Assembly: GCA_964399605.1 (NCBI GenBank)
Contig: CAYNRH010000031.1
Span: forward strand, 1 to 8,471
Length of the DNA: 8,471 nt
Origin: JAGGZI01 sp964399605
GTDB lineage: Archaea; Aenigmatarchaeota; Aenigmatarchaeia; PWEA01; JAGHBM01
Direction: 5' to 3'
The notes beneath the pieces were generated by a model. That model was not told where the DNA came from, searched no databases, and worked only from the letters and a program-made list of their open reading frames with translations. Of the stretch, positions 1-5,769 are shown piece after piece. Within the stretch, counting starts at the first letter, position 1. Each line of letters begins with the position of its first letter. Both the position numbers and the translations under genes were made by a program.

Positions 1-1222
1 TGAAGTCTGTGTTGTTGTCTATGAGTAATTTTACGTAGTCACCGCTGGTGTCGTTTACGTATGAAATGAAGTAAACTGTGTCTCCTTCATAGTATGTGGA
101 TTTGTCTGTGGTGATGTTGATGAGGACTGGTTGAATGTTTTCTTGAACTTTTATCTCGTGTTCAGAACCAAGGTAAATCGTGAAAGTTGGTAAAACTCCA
201 GTTGAATCCGTATATAGAGTATATATAATTTCTGAATCATTGTAAATATTATAATGCGTATTTTCTTTAAGACCGGAAATGCTATAATTCATATGAACTG
301 AAGTATCTGAAGTATCATTCCATCTCATAAGAACGTGTGTCCAATTTGTCAGTTCTCGTATTATTGTTTTTTGTACTTCATCATTAGAAGCCACTGAAGA
401 GTTAAGCCATATACCTTGAGAAGTATTCTTGTTATAGTTGAATATTATCGCAGAAGTTGGATAATAAATTTTGTAAGAATTTGAAAAATTGAGATTTTCC
501 ACGTCAAAATAAGTAAAACGATTTGTTTCATCGTCTCCCTTTACGTCATAGCCACTATTACCTGAAAAGGATGAATTTATTAATTCTATTCTTGCATCAT
601 CATATCCATTCCAAACATAAATACCATTGGTGTTGGAGTGCAGTGAAGCATTTATTATTTTATTTCCATCAATAGAATAACCAGCTGCTTCAATGAAGAT
701 TCCATTGTTATTAGAATATAAATCTATGTTCTTTAACACAAATGAATTGCCAGAAATTATTGAAATTCCATTATTACCGCAAGAATGTACTGTTATGTTA
801 GTCAAATTATTATTGCTTGAGGGTGAAAAAAATCTAATTCCATCGACATCACTTGAATATGAATTTATATTTATTAAATTATTCCCACTTGATGATTCAA
901 AATAAATGTTTTCATAATCCCAATCGGTGACAACACAATTCTTTATGGTTATGTTAGTTGTTTGCTCTGTAGAACGAGAAACATAAATTCCAAGAATTGC
1001 ACTATCATCACCATCTATAATATTCCCCTGGCAGTCCAAAGTTACGTTGTTCGCGGAGATGTTCATGCAGTAGGATGTGGAGGAATCTGTAATATTTTGC
1101 GTCAAATAATAAGTTGCCCCCGGTTGATCTAAAACGGAACAATCGGATATATCTATAGCTAAAACTCTTGGAACTAGAAAGACTACAAAAACCAAAAAAA
1201 CAAGAATCCAGATATTTTTCAT
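1..1222 (-). CDS. Secreted parallel beta-helix (NosD-like) surface protein, 3' end outside window
   Basis: The minus-strand frame is open from an ATG at 1222 to the window edge, giving 407 codons with no stop. The N-terminus is a clear signal peptide: Lys near the start, a hydrophobic stretch at about residues 4-20, and a likely cut after Ala22 (RVLA|ID). Residues 28-75 carry the usual opening of archaeal NosD/right-handed beta-helix proteins (Cys-x5-PG-x-TYYLTQNI, then NVTLDCQGN). Short Asn/Gly/Ser-rich turns follow to about residue 250 (NGISI, NNGIFI, TNGIYV), typical of beta-helix coils. Residues around 290-365 resemble a beta-sandwich linker (ISGLKENTHYNIY, then YLGSEHEIKV). A further extracellular beta domain starts near 370 (TTDKSTYYEGDTVYF) and is cut by the edge. 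Many Asn-x-Ser/Thr sequons suggest N-glycosylation outside the cell. Substrate or ligand is unknown. Exported location is well supported; enzymatic activity is not. Confidence 0.85.
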   Translation of the reverse strand, partial: MKNIWILVFLVFVVFLVPRVLAIDISDCSVLDQPGATYYLTQNITDSSTSYCMNISANNVTLDCQGNIIDGDDSAILGIYVSRSTEQTTNITIKNCVVTDWDYENIYFESSSGNNLININSYSSDVDGIRFFSPSSNNNLTNITVHSCGNNGISIISGNSFVLKNIDLYSNNNGIFIEAAGYSIDGNKIINASLHSNTNGIYVWNGYDDARIELINSSFSGNSGYDVKGDDETNRFTYFDVENLNFSNSYKIYYPTSAIIFNYNKNTSQGIWLNSSVASNDEVQKTIIRELTNWTHVLMRWNDTSDTSVHMNYSISGLKENTHYNIYNDSEIIYTLYTDSTGVLPTFTIYLGSEHEIKVQENIQPVLINITTDKSTYYEGDTVYFISYVNDTSGDYVKLLIDNNTDF

Positions 1223-1242
1223 AAATAAGAATTGACTTCCCT

Positions 1243-1250
1243 AATTTAAA
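1243..1250 (-). promoter_or_regulatory. TATA-like box for the beta-helix protein gene
   Basis: On the minus strand this reads TTTAAATT within a T/A-rich run, centred about 25 bases upstream of the ATG at 1222. That is the distance expected between an archaeal TATA box and its start site, so the mRNA would begin at or just before the ATG. The box lies downstream of the purH stop codon at 1259-1261, so the gene need not depend on readthrough from the purine cluster. A weak purine stretch (AGGGAAG, 1242-1236) sits 13 bases before the ATG, rather far for a Shine-Dalgarno site. Confidence 0.45.
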
Positions 1251-1258
1251 AAAATTCT

Positions 1259-2341
1259 TCAGTGTAAGAATGCGCGCATCCCACCTTTATATCCACCCTT
1301 TTCCACATAAGGAGTATGCACAGCAGACATATTATTTCTCCTCAGAGCATCATAAGAAGCTTCATCGCGAATGGAACCTGCAGGACTTAGGCTCCCTTCA
1401 ACTCCAAAAGCATGCAAAACTTCTATTGTATCTGGGAATGGGTAAAAGGCACTTGAAACAGCAAAACTTCCCTTGGTTCTACCTTCCAAACTTAAGCCAA
1501 TGTAATCTGCAACATCTCTGAGGTTTGAACCACCACACGCCCTTTTATTATTTTTTAGCTCTTCGTAAGGTTTATTTGCCCTGTAACATGCAATGAATGC
1601 AGCATCAACCCGATTCTGCTGCCCTGCCCCTATTCCAATTGTTGTCTTGTCTTTGACCAATAAAACCGTGTTGGACTTTGTCCTTCTGTTCACCTTCCAG
1701 CCAAAAAGTGCATCCTCTATCTGCTCATCCGTCGGCCTCTTAATTCCCTTATCTTCAAGGTATATCAGATCTTCTGGTTTAAGCTCAGTGTAGTCAAACT
1801 CCTGGACTAAAAATCCGCCATAAATCTGGCGAATATCGTAACCCGGTTTCTCAGGCATTCTTGTATCTATTTCCAGAACTCTGAGATTCTTTTTTGCAGA
1901 AAGAACCTCAAGTGCATCATCCTCAAACTTTGGGGCAATCACAGCCTCCAAAAATTTTCCATCTGTGAGATACTCAGCAAGTTCTTTAGTGAATGTTCTA
2001 TTCACGCCAACTATACCACCGAAGGCGCTTAATGGATCGCATTCCCAGGCACCTTTAAGTGCCTCCAACATGTCGTCCTTTTGCGACGCACCTGATGGAT
2101 TTAAGTGCTTGAAAGCTGTGGCAAACGGTTCTTTAAACTGCCACAACATCTTCAGGACTGCATCAGCATCAAGCCAGTTGTTAAAAGACATCTTTTTTCC
2201 GTTGAGCTGCTTTGCCCTTGTAATAGGAAGATTTTTTTCATCCAAATCACTCCCATAAACAGCTCCATCCTGCTGGGGATTCTCCCCATATCTTGTTTCA
2301 GAGACCTTCTCAAATCTTATGTTAATTTCATCAGGAAGCAT
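1259..2341 (-). CDS. purH: AICAR transformylase (C-terminal half of PurH, separate polypeptide)
   Basis: This 360-residue protein is the formyltransferase part of PurH, which adds the 10-formyl-THF carbon to AICAR to give FAICAR in de novo purine synthesis. Visible landmarks in order: RYGENPQQ (17-24), NGKKMSFNNWLDADA (47-61), the catalytic Lys78-His79 in KHLNPSGA, DPLSAFGGIVGVNR (102-115), TKSNTVLLVKD (221-231), GIGAGQQNRVD (236-246), SSAFYPFPD (296-304), AGSIRDE (321-327) and a terminal Arg-x-x-x-His. The domain is complete. Its end carries a few extra residues (YVEKGGYKGG) compared with the usual short tail. In E. coli and animals this domain is fused behind IMP cyclohydrolase; here the cyclohydrolase is the gene immediately upstream, in the same frame, ending with TGA directly before this ATG. 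The ATG is supported by GGAGGTG five bases upstream. Some archaea use PurP for this step, so a folate-dependent enzyme is informative about their C1 metabolism. Confidence 0.93.
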   Translation of the reverse strand: MLPDEINIRFEKVSETRYGENPQQDGAVYGSDLDEKNLPITRAKQLNGKKMSFNNWLDADAVLKMLWQFKEPFATAFKHLNPSGASQKDDMLEALKGAWECDPLSAFGGIVGVNRTFTKELAEYLTDGKFLEAVIAPKFEDDALEVLSAKKNLRVLEIDTRMPEKPGYDIRQIYGGFLVQEFDYTELKPEDLIYLEDKGIKRPTDEQIEDALFGWKVNRRTKSNTVLLVKDKTTIGIGAGQQNRVDAAFIACYRANKPYEELKNNKRACGGSNLRDVADYIGLSLEGRTKGSFAVSSAFYPFPDTIEVLHAFGVEGSLSPAGSIRDEASYDALRRNNMSAVHTPYVEKGGYKGGMRAFLH

Positions 2342-2944
2342 TCAAACACCTCCAAAGTACAGCCATTTTCTTATGTTGTCATCATAAAGAGAGGTTATCT
2401 CAAACGCTTTAAGAGCAAGACGCCTAATAGTTTCAGAAGTCAGCTCTCCGTTGTTATTTTTCATTTCTTCAATGACCATATTATAATCTGCTGTATCAAC
2501 AACGGGAGCAACTCCCCCGTGCCTTAGCGCACCCTTGGCAGCAGACCTTATCAAAGTTGGCCCGCCTATATCTATATTCTCTACAACTTCTTCCTCAGGT
2601 GCACCGGAACTTGAAACCTCCTTAAATGGGTAAAGATTGCAAGCAACTAATCCGAAAGTTAGAATTCCATTCTCTTCAAGATATTTTCTCTCATCCAATC
2701 TACTCTTATCAAGAAGTATCCCGCCATGAACCTTGGGGTGCAATGTTTTAACAAGACCTCCGGGAGATTCTGGAAATCCTGTATATGAAGAAATTTCGAT
2801 AACATCATATCCAAGCTCACCAATCTTTCTGGCTGTTCCACCACTGGAAAATATTTTTATTTCTGGGGTTATCTGATGTAATCCCTCTAGAAAATCCTTT
2901 AGGCCTGTTTTATCATAAACACTTATAATTGCTGAATTGAGCAT
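2342..2944 (-). CDS. purH: IMP cyclohydrolase (N-terminal, MGS-like half of PurH)
   Basis: This 200-residue protein closes FAICAR to IMP, the last step of de novo IMP synthesis. It shows the MGS-like fold signature of the PurH N-domain: SAIISVYDKTGL (4-15), FSSGGTA (32-38), SSYTGFPE (52-59), VKTLHPKVHGG (65-75, with Lys66), CNLYPF (102-107), ENIDIGGPTLIRSAAK (122-137) and LALKAFEITSLYD (176-188). Tyr105, Asp125 and Lys137 line up with the known active-site Tyr, Asp and Lys. Two positions differ from common family members: GGL instead of (D/G)GR before VKTLHP, and SAAKGALRHGG where AAAKNH is usual. I chose the ATG at 2944; a TTG at 2953 would add three residues and overlap the upstream stop. 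The ATG lies one base after the IMP dehydrogenase stop, so coupling is likely. The protein ends in the normal interdomain linker position. Confidence 0.92.
   Translation of the reverse strand: MLNSAIISVYDKTGLKDFLEGLHQITPEIKIFSSGGTARKIGELGYDVIEISSYTGFPESPGGLVKTLHPKVHGGILLDKSRLDERKYLEENGILTFGLVACNLYPFKEVSSSGAPEEEVVENIDIGGPTLIRSAAKGALRHGGVAPVVDTADYNMVIEEMKNNNGELTSETIRRLALKAFEITSLYDDNIRKWLYFGGV
2347..2353 (-). promoter_or_regulatory. Strong Shine-Dalgarno site inside the end of the IMP cyclohydrolase gene
   Basis: The minus strand reads GGAGGTG, then TTTGA, then ATG at 2341, a five-base spacing. It is by far the best ribosome binding site in the window and lies within the last codons (Phe-Gly-Gly-Val) of the upstream half of PurH. 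It decides the start of the transformylase gene and argues that the TGA at 2344-2342 is a genuine stop with independent initiation or reinitiation, rather than a sequencing error or a decayed fusion. Confidence 0.85.
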
Positions 2945-2945
2945 T

Positions 2946-4460
2946 TCAATCAATCTCGGGTATTTTAATTTCTGTATATGATGGGCGAATAGAAAATTCT
3001 AAGTCATCTTTTCTCAACTCTTGAAAACTCCTGACGCCGGCATGCACTCTGAGCGCATACGCTATATTTTTTGTTGTCTCGCGAACAACATCTTCTGCCG
3101 AACCACTGTAAGGCACTAAGAACTCCTTGCCTTGAACAACAGCCTCCTTCAAATCCAAGTAATATCTTGTTCCACCGCCTAACTTCAACCCCTCTACAGA
3201 CGACATTCCGAAATATCTCTTGTATTTCTTACCATCTACTTCTATTATATTTCCTGGAGATTCATCTGTGCCAGCAAGAAGGCCGCCAACCATTACTGTA
3301 TCTGCACCCGCACAGATTGCCTTAACAATATTTCCAGAAGCTACTCCTGCATTAGAACCAATACCACCATCCGCTATACATCTTATATCATACTCTCTTG
3401 CAACTTTGGAACACTCGTAGACAGCAGTGAGTTGGGGATTTCCAAATCCAGTCACTTGTTTAGTGGTGCAGATTGAACCTGGTCCTATGCCAACTTTTAT
3501 TGCATCAATTTCTTCACAGCATTGTGTTGATAATCTTTCAGCCGATTTTTCATTATCTACATTGCCCCAAATTACAGGAATATCATAACTTTTAGTATAG
3601 TCGTCCAAAAGTTTCTTAGTCAGATTTATAACTCCCATAGAGTCTCCCTGAGCAGTTTCAACAAACAATGCGTCAACCTCCGCTTCTTCTATCAGCCTTT
3701 GTGCTCTTTCTTCTAAATCCTCTATTTTTCCAGGTCCTCCAACCGCAGCTCCACACATTATTCTCCCATACTTGTCCATTGTAGCATTCGGAAAATTCTC
3801 TCTCTTCATAACATCTGCCCACGTTGACATAGAATCCAAATAACCAGACGAATCAACAATCAAAAGTTTTGAATATCCGTTATCTCTCATTAATTCTTCT
3901 GCATCCTTGAGATCTGGCCTCTCATAAAGCAATACGCCAACTTCTTTCAAATCACTCAGAGGCTTCATAATTTCACTAACTTTTCGACCCCTGTATTTTT
4001 GGGAGCAATTGAATTTCTCCAAAAGGCCAACTAATTTTCCATGAGGGCTGCCATCATGTGTTACAGGGAATGTATCGTAGCCTTTAACGCTTTTTATAGC
4101 AAGAGCCTTATCAACAAGATCTTCCGGCGAGAGCGTATCTGGATTTAAAATAAAGCCACTACTAAATTTTTTTACTTCTTTCGCTTGAGCAACTTGATCT
4201 TCTATATCAATAGCTTTAGGCAAAACACCAAAGTTTCCAGTCAATCCAAGAACTATACACATCTCTGGTCCAGTAACATTTGGCATTGGTGAAGAAACAA
4301 GAGGACCGCCCTTTAGTTCTATTGAATTTGTTAGATATGATTTAAGGCTTATTTCTTCTGTAGGTGGAAGGTTGGAGTGCCTCGATATAAGATTTATATC
4401 GCCATATTCCAATGCAAAAGGTGCTTTATCCATCTCTGAAAAACGATACTTATATACCAT
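2946..4460 (-). CDS. guaB: Inosine-5'-monophosphate dehydrogenase with CBS pair
   Basis: The enzyme oxidises IMP to XMP with NAD+, the first committed step to GMP. The 504-residue length is normal for the CBS-containing form. The barrel opens with PLVSSPMPNVTGPEMC (53-68). A CBS pair occupies about 104-222 (GFILNPDTLSPEDLVDKAL; VSEIMKPL; LLIVDSSGYL). The barrel resumes with the catalytic loop GIGPGSICTTK (324-334, Cys331), the phosphate-binding ADGGI (363-367) and GGLLAGTDESPG (392-403), GMSS (418-421), and the flap dyad Arg432-Tyr433. The Arg-Tyr pair is what separates IMP dehydrogenase from GMP reductase, and it is present. Oddities: Glu268 where Asp usually contacts NAD (VETAQGDS for the usual DSSHGHS/DTAHGHS), Lys334 for Arg after CTT, and about four extra residues after GGI. 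Some stretches (TGFGNPQLTAVYEC, DGKKYK) read like GMP reductase. It heads the purine cluster one base from the cyclohydrolase gene. Confidence 0.93.
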   Translation of the reverse strand: MVYKYRFSEMDKAPFALEYGDINLISRHSNLPPTEEISLKSYLTNSIELKGGPLVSSPMPNVTGPEMCIVLGLTGNFGVLPKAIDIEDQVAQAKEVKKFSSGFILNPDTLSPEDLVDKALAIKSVKGYDTFPVTHDGSPHGKLVGLLEKFNCSQKYRGRKVSEIMKPLSDLKEVGVLLYERPDLKDAEELMRDNGYSKLLIVDSSGYLDSMSTWADVMKRENFPNATMDKYGRIMCGAAVGGPGKIEDLEERAQRLIEEAEVDALFVETAQGDSMGVINLTKKLLDDYTKSYDIPVIWGNVDNEKSAERLSTQCCEEIDAIKVGIGPGSICTTKQVTGFGNPQLTAVYECSKVAREYDIRCIADGGIGSNAGVASGNIVKAICAGADTVMVGGLLAGTDESPGNIIEVDGKKYKRYFGMSSVEGLKLGGGTRYYLDLKEAVVQGKEFLVPYSGSAEDVVRETTKNIAYALRVHAGVRSFQELRKDDLEFSIRPSYTEIKIPEID

Positions 4461-4483
4461 AATAATATTTGTACCGAAAAAGA

Positions 4484-4492
4484 TTTATATTA
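4484..4492 (-). promoter_or_regulatory. TATA-like box for the purine cluster
   Basis: The minus strand reads TAATATAAA, overlapping the stop codon of the SelB-like gene. Its centre is about 27 bases upstream of the guaB ATG at 4460, and no Shine-Dalgarno sequence precedes that ATG. Together these suggest a leaderless mRNA starting at guaB, independent of the upstream gene although the gap is only 29 bases. The placement is seen in the sequence; promoter activity is inferred. Confidence 0.5.
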
Positions 4493-5392
4493 CAAAATAT
4501 CTCCAGCACCAATGAAGTGCAGCTTCTTCGCATTCAAATCAACCAGAACAAATTTATCGCCTTTGGTGTAGACAACCGGCTTCTCTAATTCCAATGTGAC
4601 AACATCTCCGTTTATCTCCGATACTTCAACATGAGAGGACTGCATTCCAAGCACTAGGTGATACGGTCCTTTTTTTATTTCCGGATAGAATTTATTTTTC
4701 TTCAGGCGTATCTTAAAATCTTTGGAAACTACTTCTTCATCGCCAAGAACAAATCCTCTCCTTATCTCTTCTGCCTCTGCACCTTTAAGCGCTATTCCTA
4801 TTCTTGTTCCTGCTTCTGCCTGCTCATAATCCTTGTCATGTATCTGAATTGAACGGACAACAACTTCTTTTCTTAGTGGCAACAGCTGGAATTTATCATA
4901 TTTTTTTACTGTCCCACTTTTGACAAATCCTAAAATAACCGTGCCTATCCCCTTGACATTGAAAGCCTGGTCTATGACAACAAGAGGTGGATTTTCCTTC
5001 CTTTTCACCTCTATATTCTCCAATTCCTGGGTTATTTTTATTGGGTCCCTATCAACCACAAGAAAATTCTCGAGGAGGGTCTCCTTTATCATAGATTTTG
5101 CTATTTCTTTATTCTGCTCAGGTATTATCAATATTCCATCGGATATTCCCAAGGCATCCAGCAAAAGGATTGTTTCACCAAGCTCTGGTGTTATTTCATC
5201 AAATGAAACTATTGCTGCATCTATTATTGACATGATTTGAATCTTTGAAATTAATTTAAGGGGAAACATGAATGTCATTATTAAATCGTCCTTTTTTCTG
5301 TTGAACATCAATATGTCTGTTTCCGAACCCTTTTTGCCAAGCTCCCTTCCAAGTTCTTTATCGTGAAAAATACCTATGTTTAAAGATTTCAT
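4490..5392 (-). CDS. Archaeal SelB-like (aSelBL-type) EF-Tu family protein with degenerate G domain
   Basis: Three hundred residues arranged like a shortened EF-Tu/SelB. Residues 136-217 are a clear translation-factor domain 2: VVIDQAFNVKGIGTVILGFVKSG, then VVVRSIQIHD, EAGTRIGIALKG and IRRGFVLGD. Residues 222-300 fit domain 3. The first 110 residues align only loosely with a G domain: DAAIVSFDEITPELGETILLLDALGI (58-83) matches the region after the DxxG motif. The P-loop GxxxxGK(S/T), the DxxG and the NKxD motifs are all missing, with IPEQN where NKxD should be. The C-terminal winged-helix extension that reads SECIS elements in SelB is also absent. Archaeal SelB-like proteins with disrupted GTPase motifs are known in several archaea without selenocysteine; their job is unsettled. 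The intact domains 2 and 3 imply aminoacyl-tRNA or ribosome binding without ordinary GTP hydrolysis. It lies next to a tRNA gene. An alternative is a general IF2-gamma/EF1A paralogue. Confidence 0.8.
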   Translation of the reverse strand: MKSLNIGIFHDKELGRELGKKGSETDILMFNRKKDDLIMTFMFPLKLISKIQIMSIIDAAIVSFDEITPELGETILLLDALGISDGILIIPEQNKEIAKSMIKETLLENFLVVDRDPIKITQELENIEVKRKENPPLVVIDQAFNVKGIGTVILGFVKSGTVKKYDKFQLLPLRKEVVVRSIQIHDKDYEQAEAGTRIGIALKGAEAEEIRRGFVLGDEEVVSKDFKIRLKKNKFYPEIKKGPYHLVLGMQSSHVEVSEINGDVVTLELEKPVVYTKGDKFVLVDLNAKKLHFIGAGDIL

Positions 5393-5413
5393 GAATACGT
5401 GTATAACTCCCAG

Positions 5414-5423
5414 AAATATAAAA
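5414..5423 (-). promoter_or_regulatory. TATA-like box for the SelB-like gene
   Basis: The minus strand reads TTTTATATTT, centred about 27 bases before the ATG at 5392. It lies in the short gap between the tRNA 3' end and the gene. A GGGAG stretch is present but 16 bases from the ATG, too far for typical initiation, so a leaderless start is the simplest reading. The T-rich stretch could also help end tRNA transcription. Confidence 0.5.
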
Positions 5424-5470
5424 CTTAATATTGGTGGGCCTGCCCGGGCTCGAACCGGGGACCTCTGCGA

Positions 5471-5527
5471 TTCCCAAAAGCTTCATCCAGCCAGTTTTGA
5501 TTAAGCTTTGCGCTGAGTAAAAGCTTA
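5471..5527 (-). other. tRNA intron at canonical position 37/38
   Basis: The 57-base intron lies between A37 (5528) and base 38 (5470). A bulge-helix-bulge can be drawn: TTCA (5533-5530) pairs with TGGG (5476-5473) as the four-base central helix, with three-base bulges CA|T (5529-5527) and AA|T (5472-5470), each cut after the second base. AAGCTT (5526-5521) pairing with AAGCTT (5483-5478) forms the intron-side helix, with one extra unpaired T. This is the substrate shape of archaeal tRNA splicing endonuclease. Confidence 0.75.
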
Positions 5528-5549
5528 TGTGAACGCAGCGTCTAAACCA

Positions 5550-5667
5550 AAAACGCACACTCAGTGTGCGTCAGTATAGCCATTTTCCAAAACCCCTCTT
5601 TTCTCACAGATCACTCCAAATTTTTCTTTGGGGTGAGGAACTTTCTTTTGTGAAAAGAAAGGGTCTC
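5550..5667 (-). other. Structured insertion (putative second intron) in the tRNA D-loop
   Basis: This roughly 118-base segment separates A16 from the conserved GG of the D-loop; the boundaries are uncertain by several bases. It holds a 9-bp hairpin (5661-5653 with 5649-5641, loop CAC), a 10-position stem with one mismatch (5636-5627 with 5620-5611, loop GAAAAA), and an 8-bp GC-rich hairpin (5571-5564 with 5560-5553, loop TGA) running into five Ts. An alternative long-range pairing joins its 5' end (5667-5652) to 5603-5589. I could not draw a standard bulge-helix-bulge at its ends. AGAGA (5668-5664) could pair with TTTTT (5553-5549) using G-U pairs. No open reading frame of note is seen in it. 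Confidence 0.65.
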
Positions 5668-5738
5668 TCTAGACCACAGGCCCTTATAAAAGTTGCTTTG
5701 CAATTTTTACTCTCCAAATATTCATCCTGTTTATAATC

Positions 5739-5747
5739 TTTTTAAAT
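5739..5747 (+). promoter_or_regulatory. TATA-like box for the two-gene plus-strand unit
   Basis: TTTTTAAAT is centred about 27 bases upstream of the ATG at 5770, with no Shine-Dalgarno sequence between. This again suggests a leaderless mRNA. It lies in the 86-base gap (5684-5769) between the divergent tRNA and this unit. The same gap must hold the tRNA promoter, for which GTAAAAATT on the minus strand (about 5712-5704) is only a weak candidate. Confidence 0.45.
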
Positions 5748-5769
5748 TCCTTTCTTAAAATATATTACT

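Larger units (their letters stand above)
5432..5683 (-). tRNA. tRNA-Val(CAC) with an anticodon-loop intron and a D-loop insertion
   Basis: All arms can be built. The acceptor GGGCCTG (5683-5677) pairs perfectly with CAGGCCC (5442-5436), followed by discriminator A5435 and encoded CCA (5434-5432). D-stem GTCT (5674-5671) pairs with AGAC (5543-5540). Anticodon stem CTGCG (5538-5534) pairs with CGCAG (5469-5465). The T-arm is CCCGG-TTCGAGC-CCGGG (5459-5443) and the variable loop is AGGTC. The anticodon loop, after removing 5527-5471, is TTCACAT, giving anticodon CAC at 5531-5529 (valine). The D-arm is interrupted: A14-G15-A16 at 5670-5668 and the GG-containing part of the D-loop (5549-5544) are about 118 bases apart. 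The mature length would be about 77 bases with CCA, which is normal. The perfect long-distance acceptor and D-stem pairings support a functional tRNA, not a remnant. Whether the D-loop insertion is spliced cannot be proven from sequence alone. Confidence 0.85.

Noticed and set aside
693..905. Plus-strand open frame of 70 codons
   Set aside because: It is antisense to the beta-helix gene, of low complexity (many Leu/Ile/Glu), has no promoter or homology pattern, and the minus-strand frame here continues the signal-peptide protein.
2342..2344. TGA as a recoded codon (selenocysteine or tryptophan) in a fused PurH
   Set aside because: A strong Shine-Dalgarno and an ATG directly follow, other genes here (guaB, the transformylase) also end in TGA, and no SECIS-like structure was evident; termination and restart is simpler.
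5358..5558. Minus-strand open frame of 66 codons across the tRNA
   Set aside because: It covers the tRNA exons and the start of the SelB-like gene in another frame; its sequence is a translation of the T-arm and intron.
5550..5667. C/D-box guide RNA in the D-loop insertion
   Set aside because: A partial C-like box (GTGAT) and two CTGA motifs occur, but the C box is incomplete and spacing and terminal pairing do not fit; such short motifs arise by chance.
5432..5683. RNase P RNA or another long structured RNA closed by the GGGCCTG/CAGGCCC stem
   Set aside because: The T-arm with TTCGAGC, perfect anticodon stem, D-stem and encoded CCA are specific to tRNA, and no RNase P core motifs are visible.
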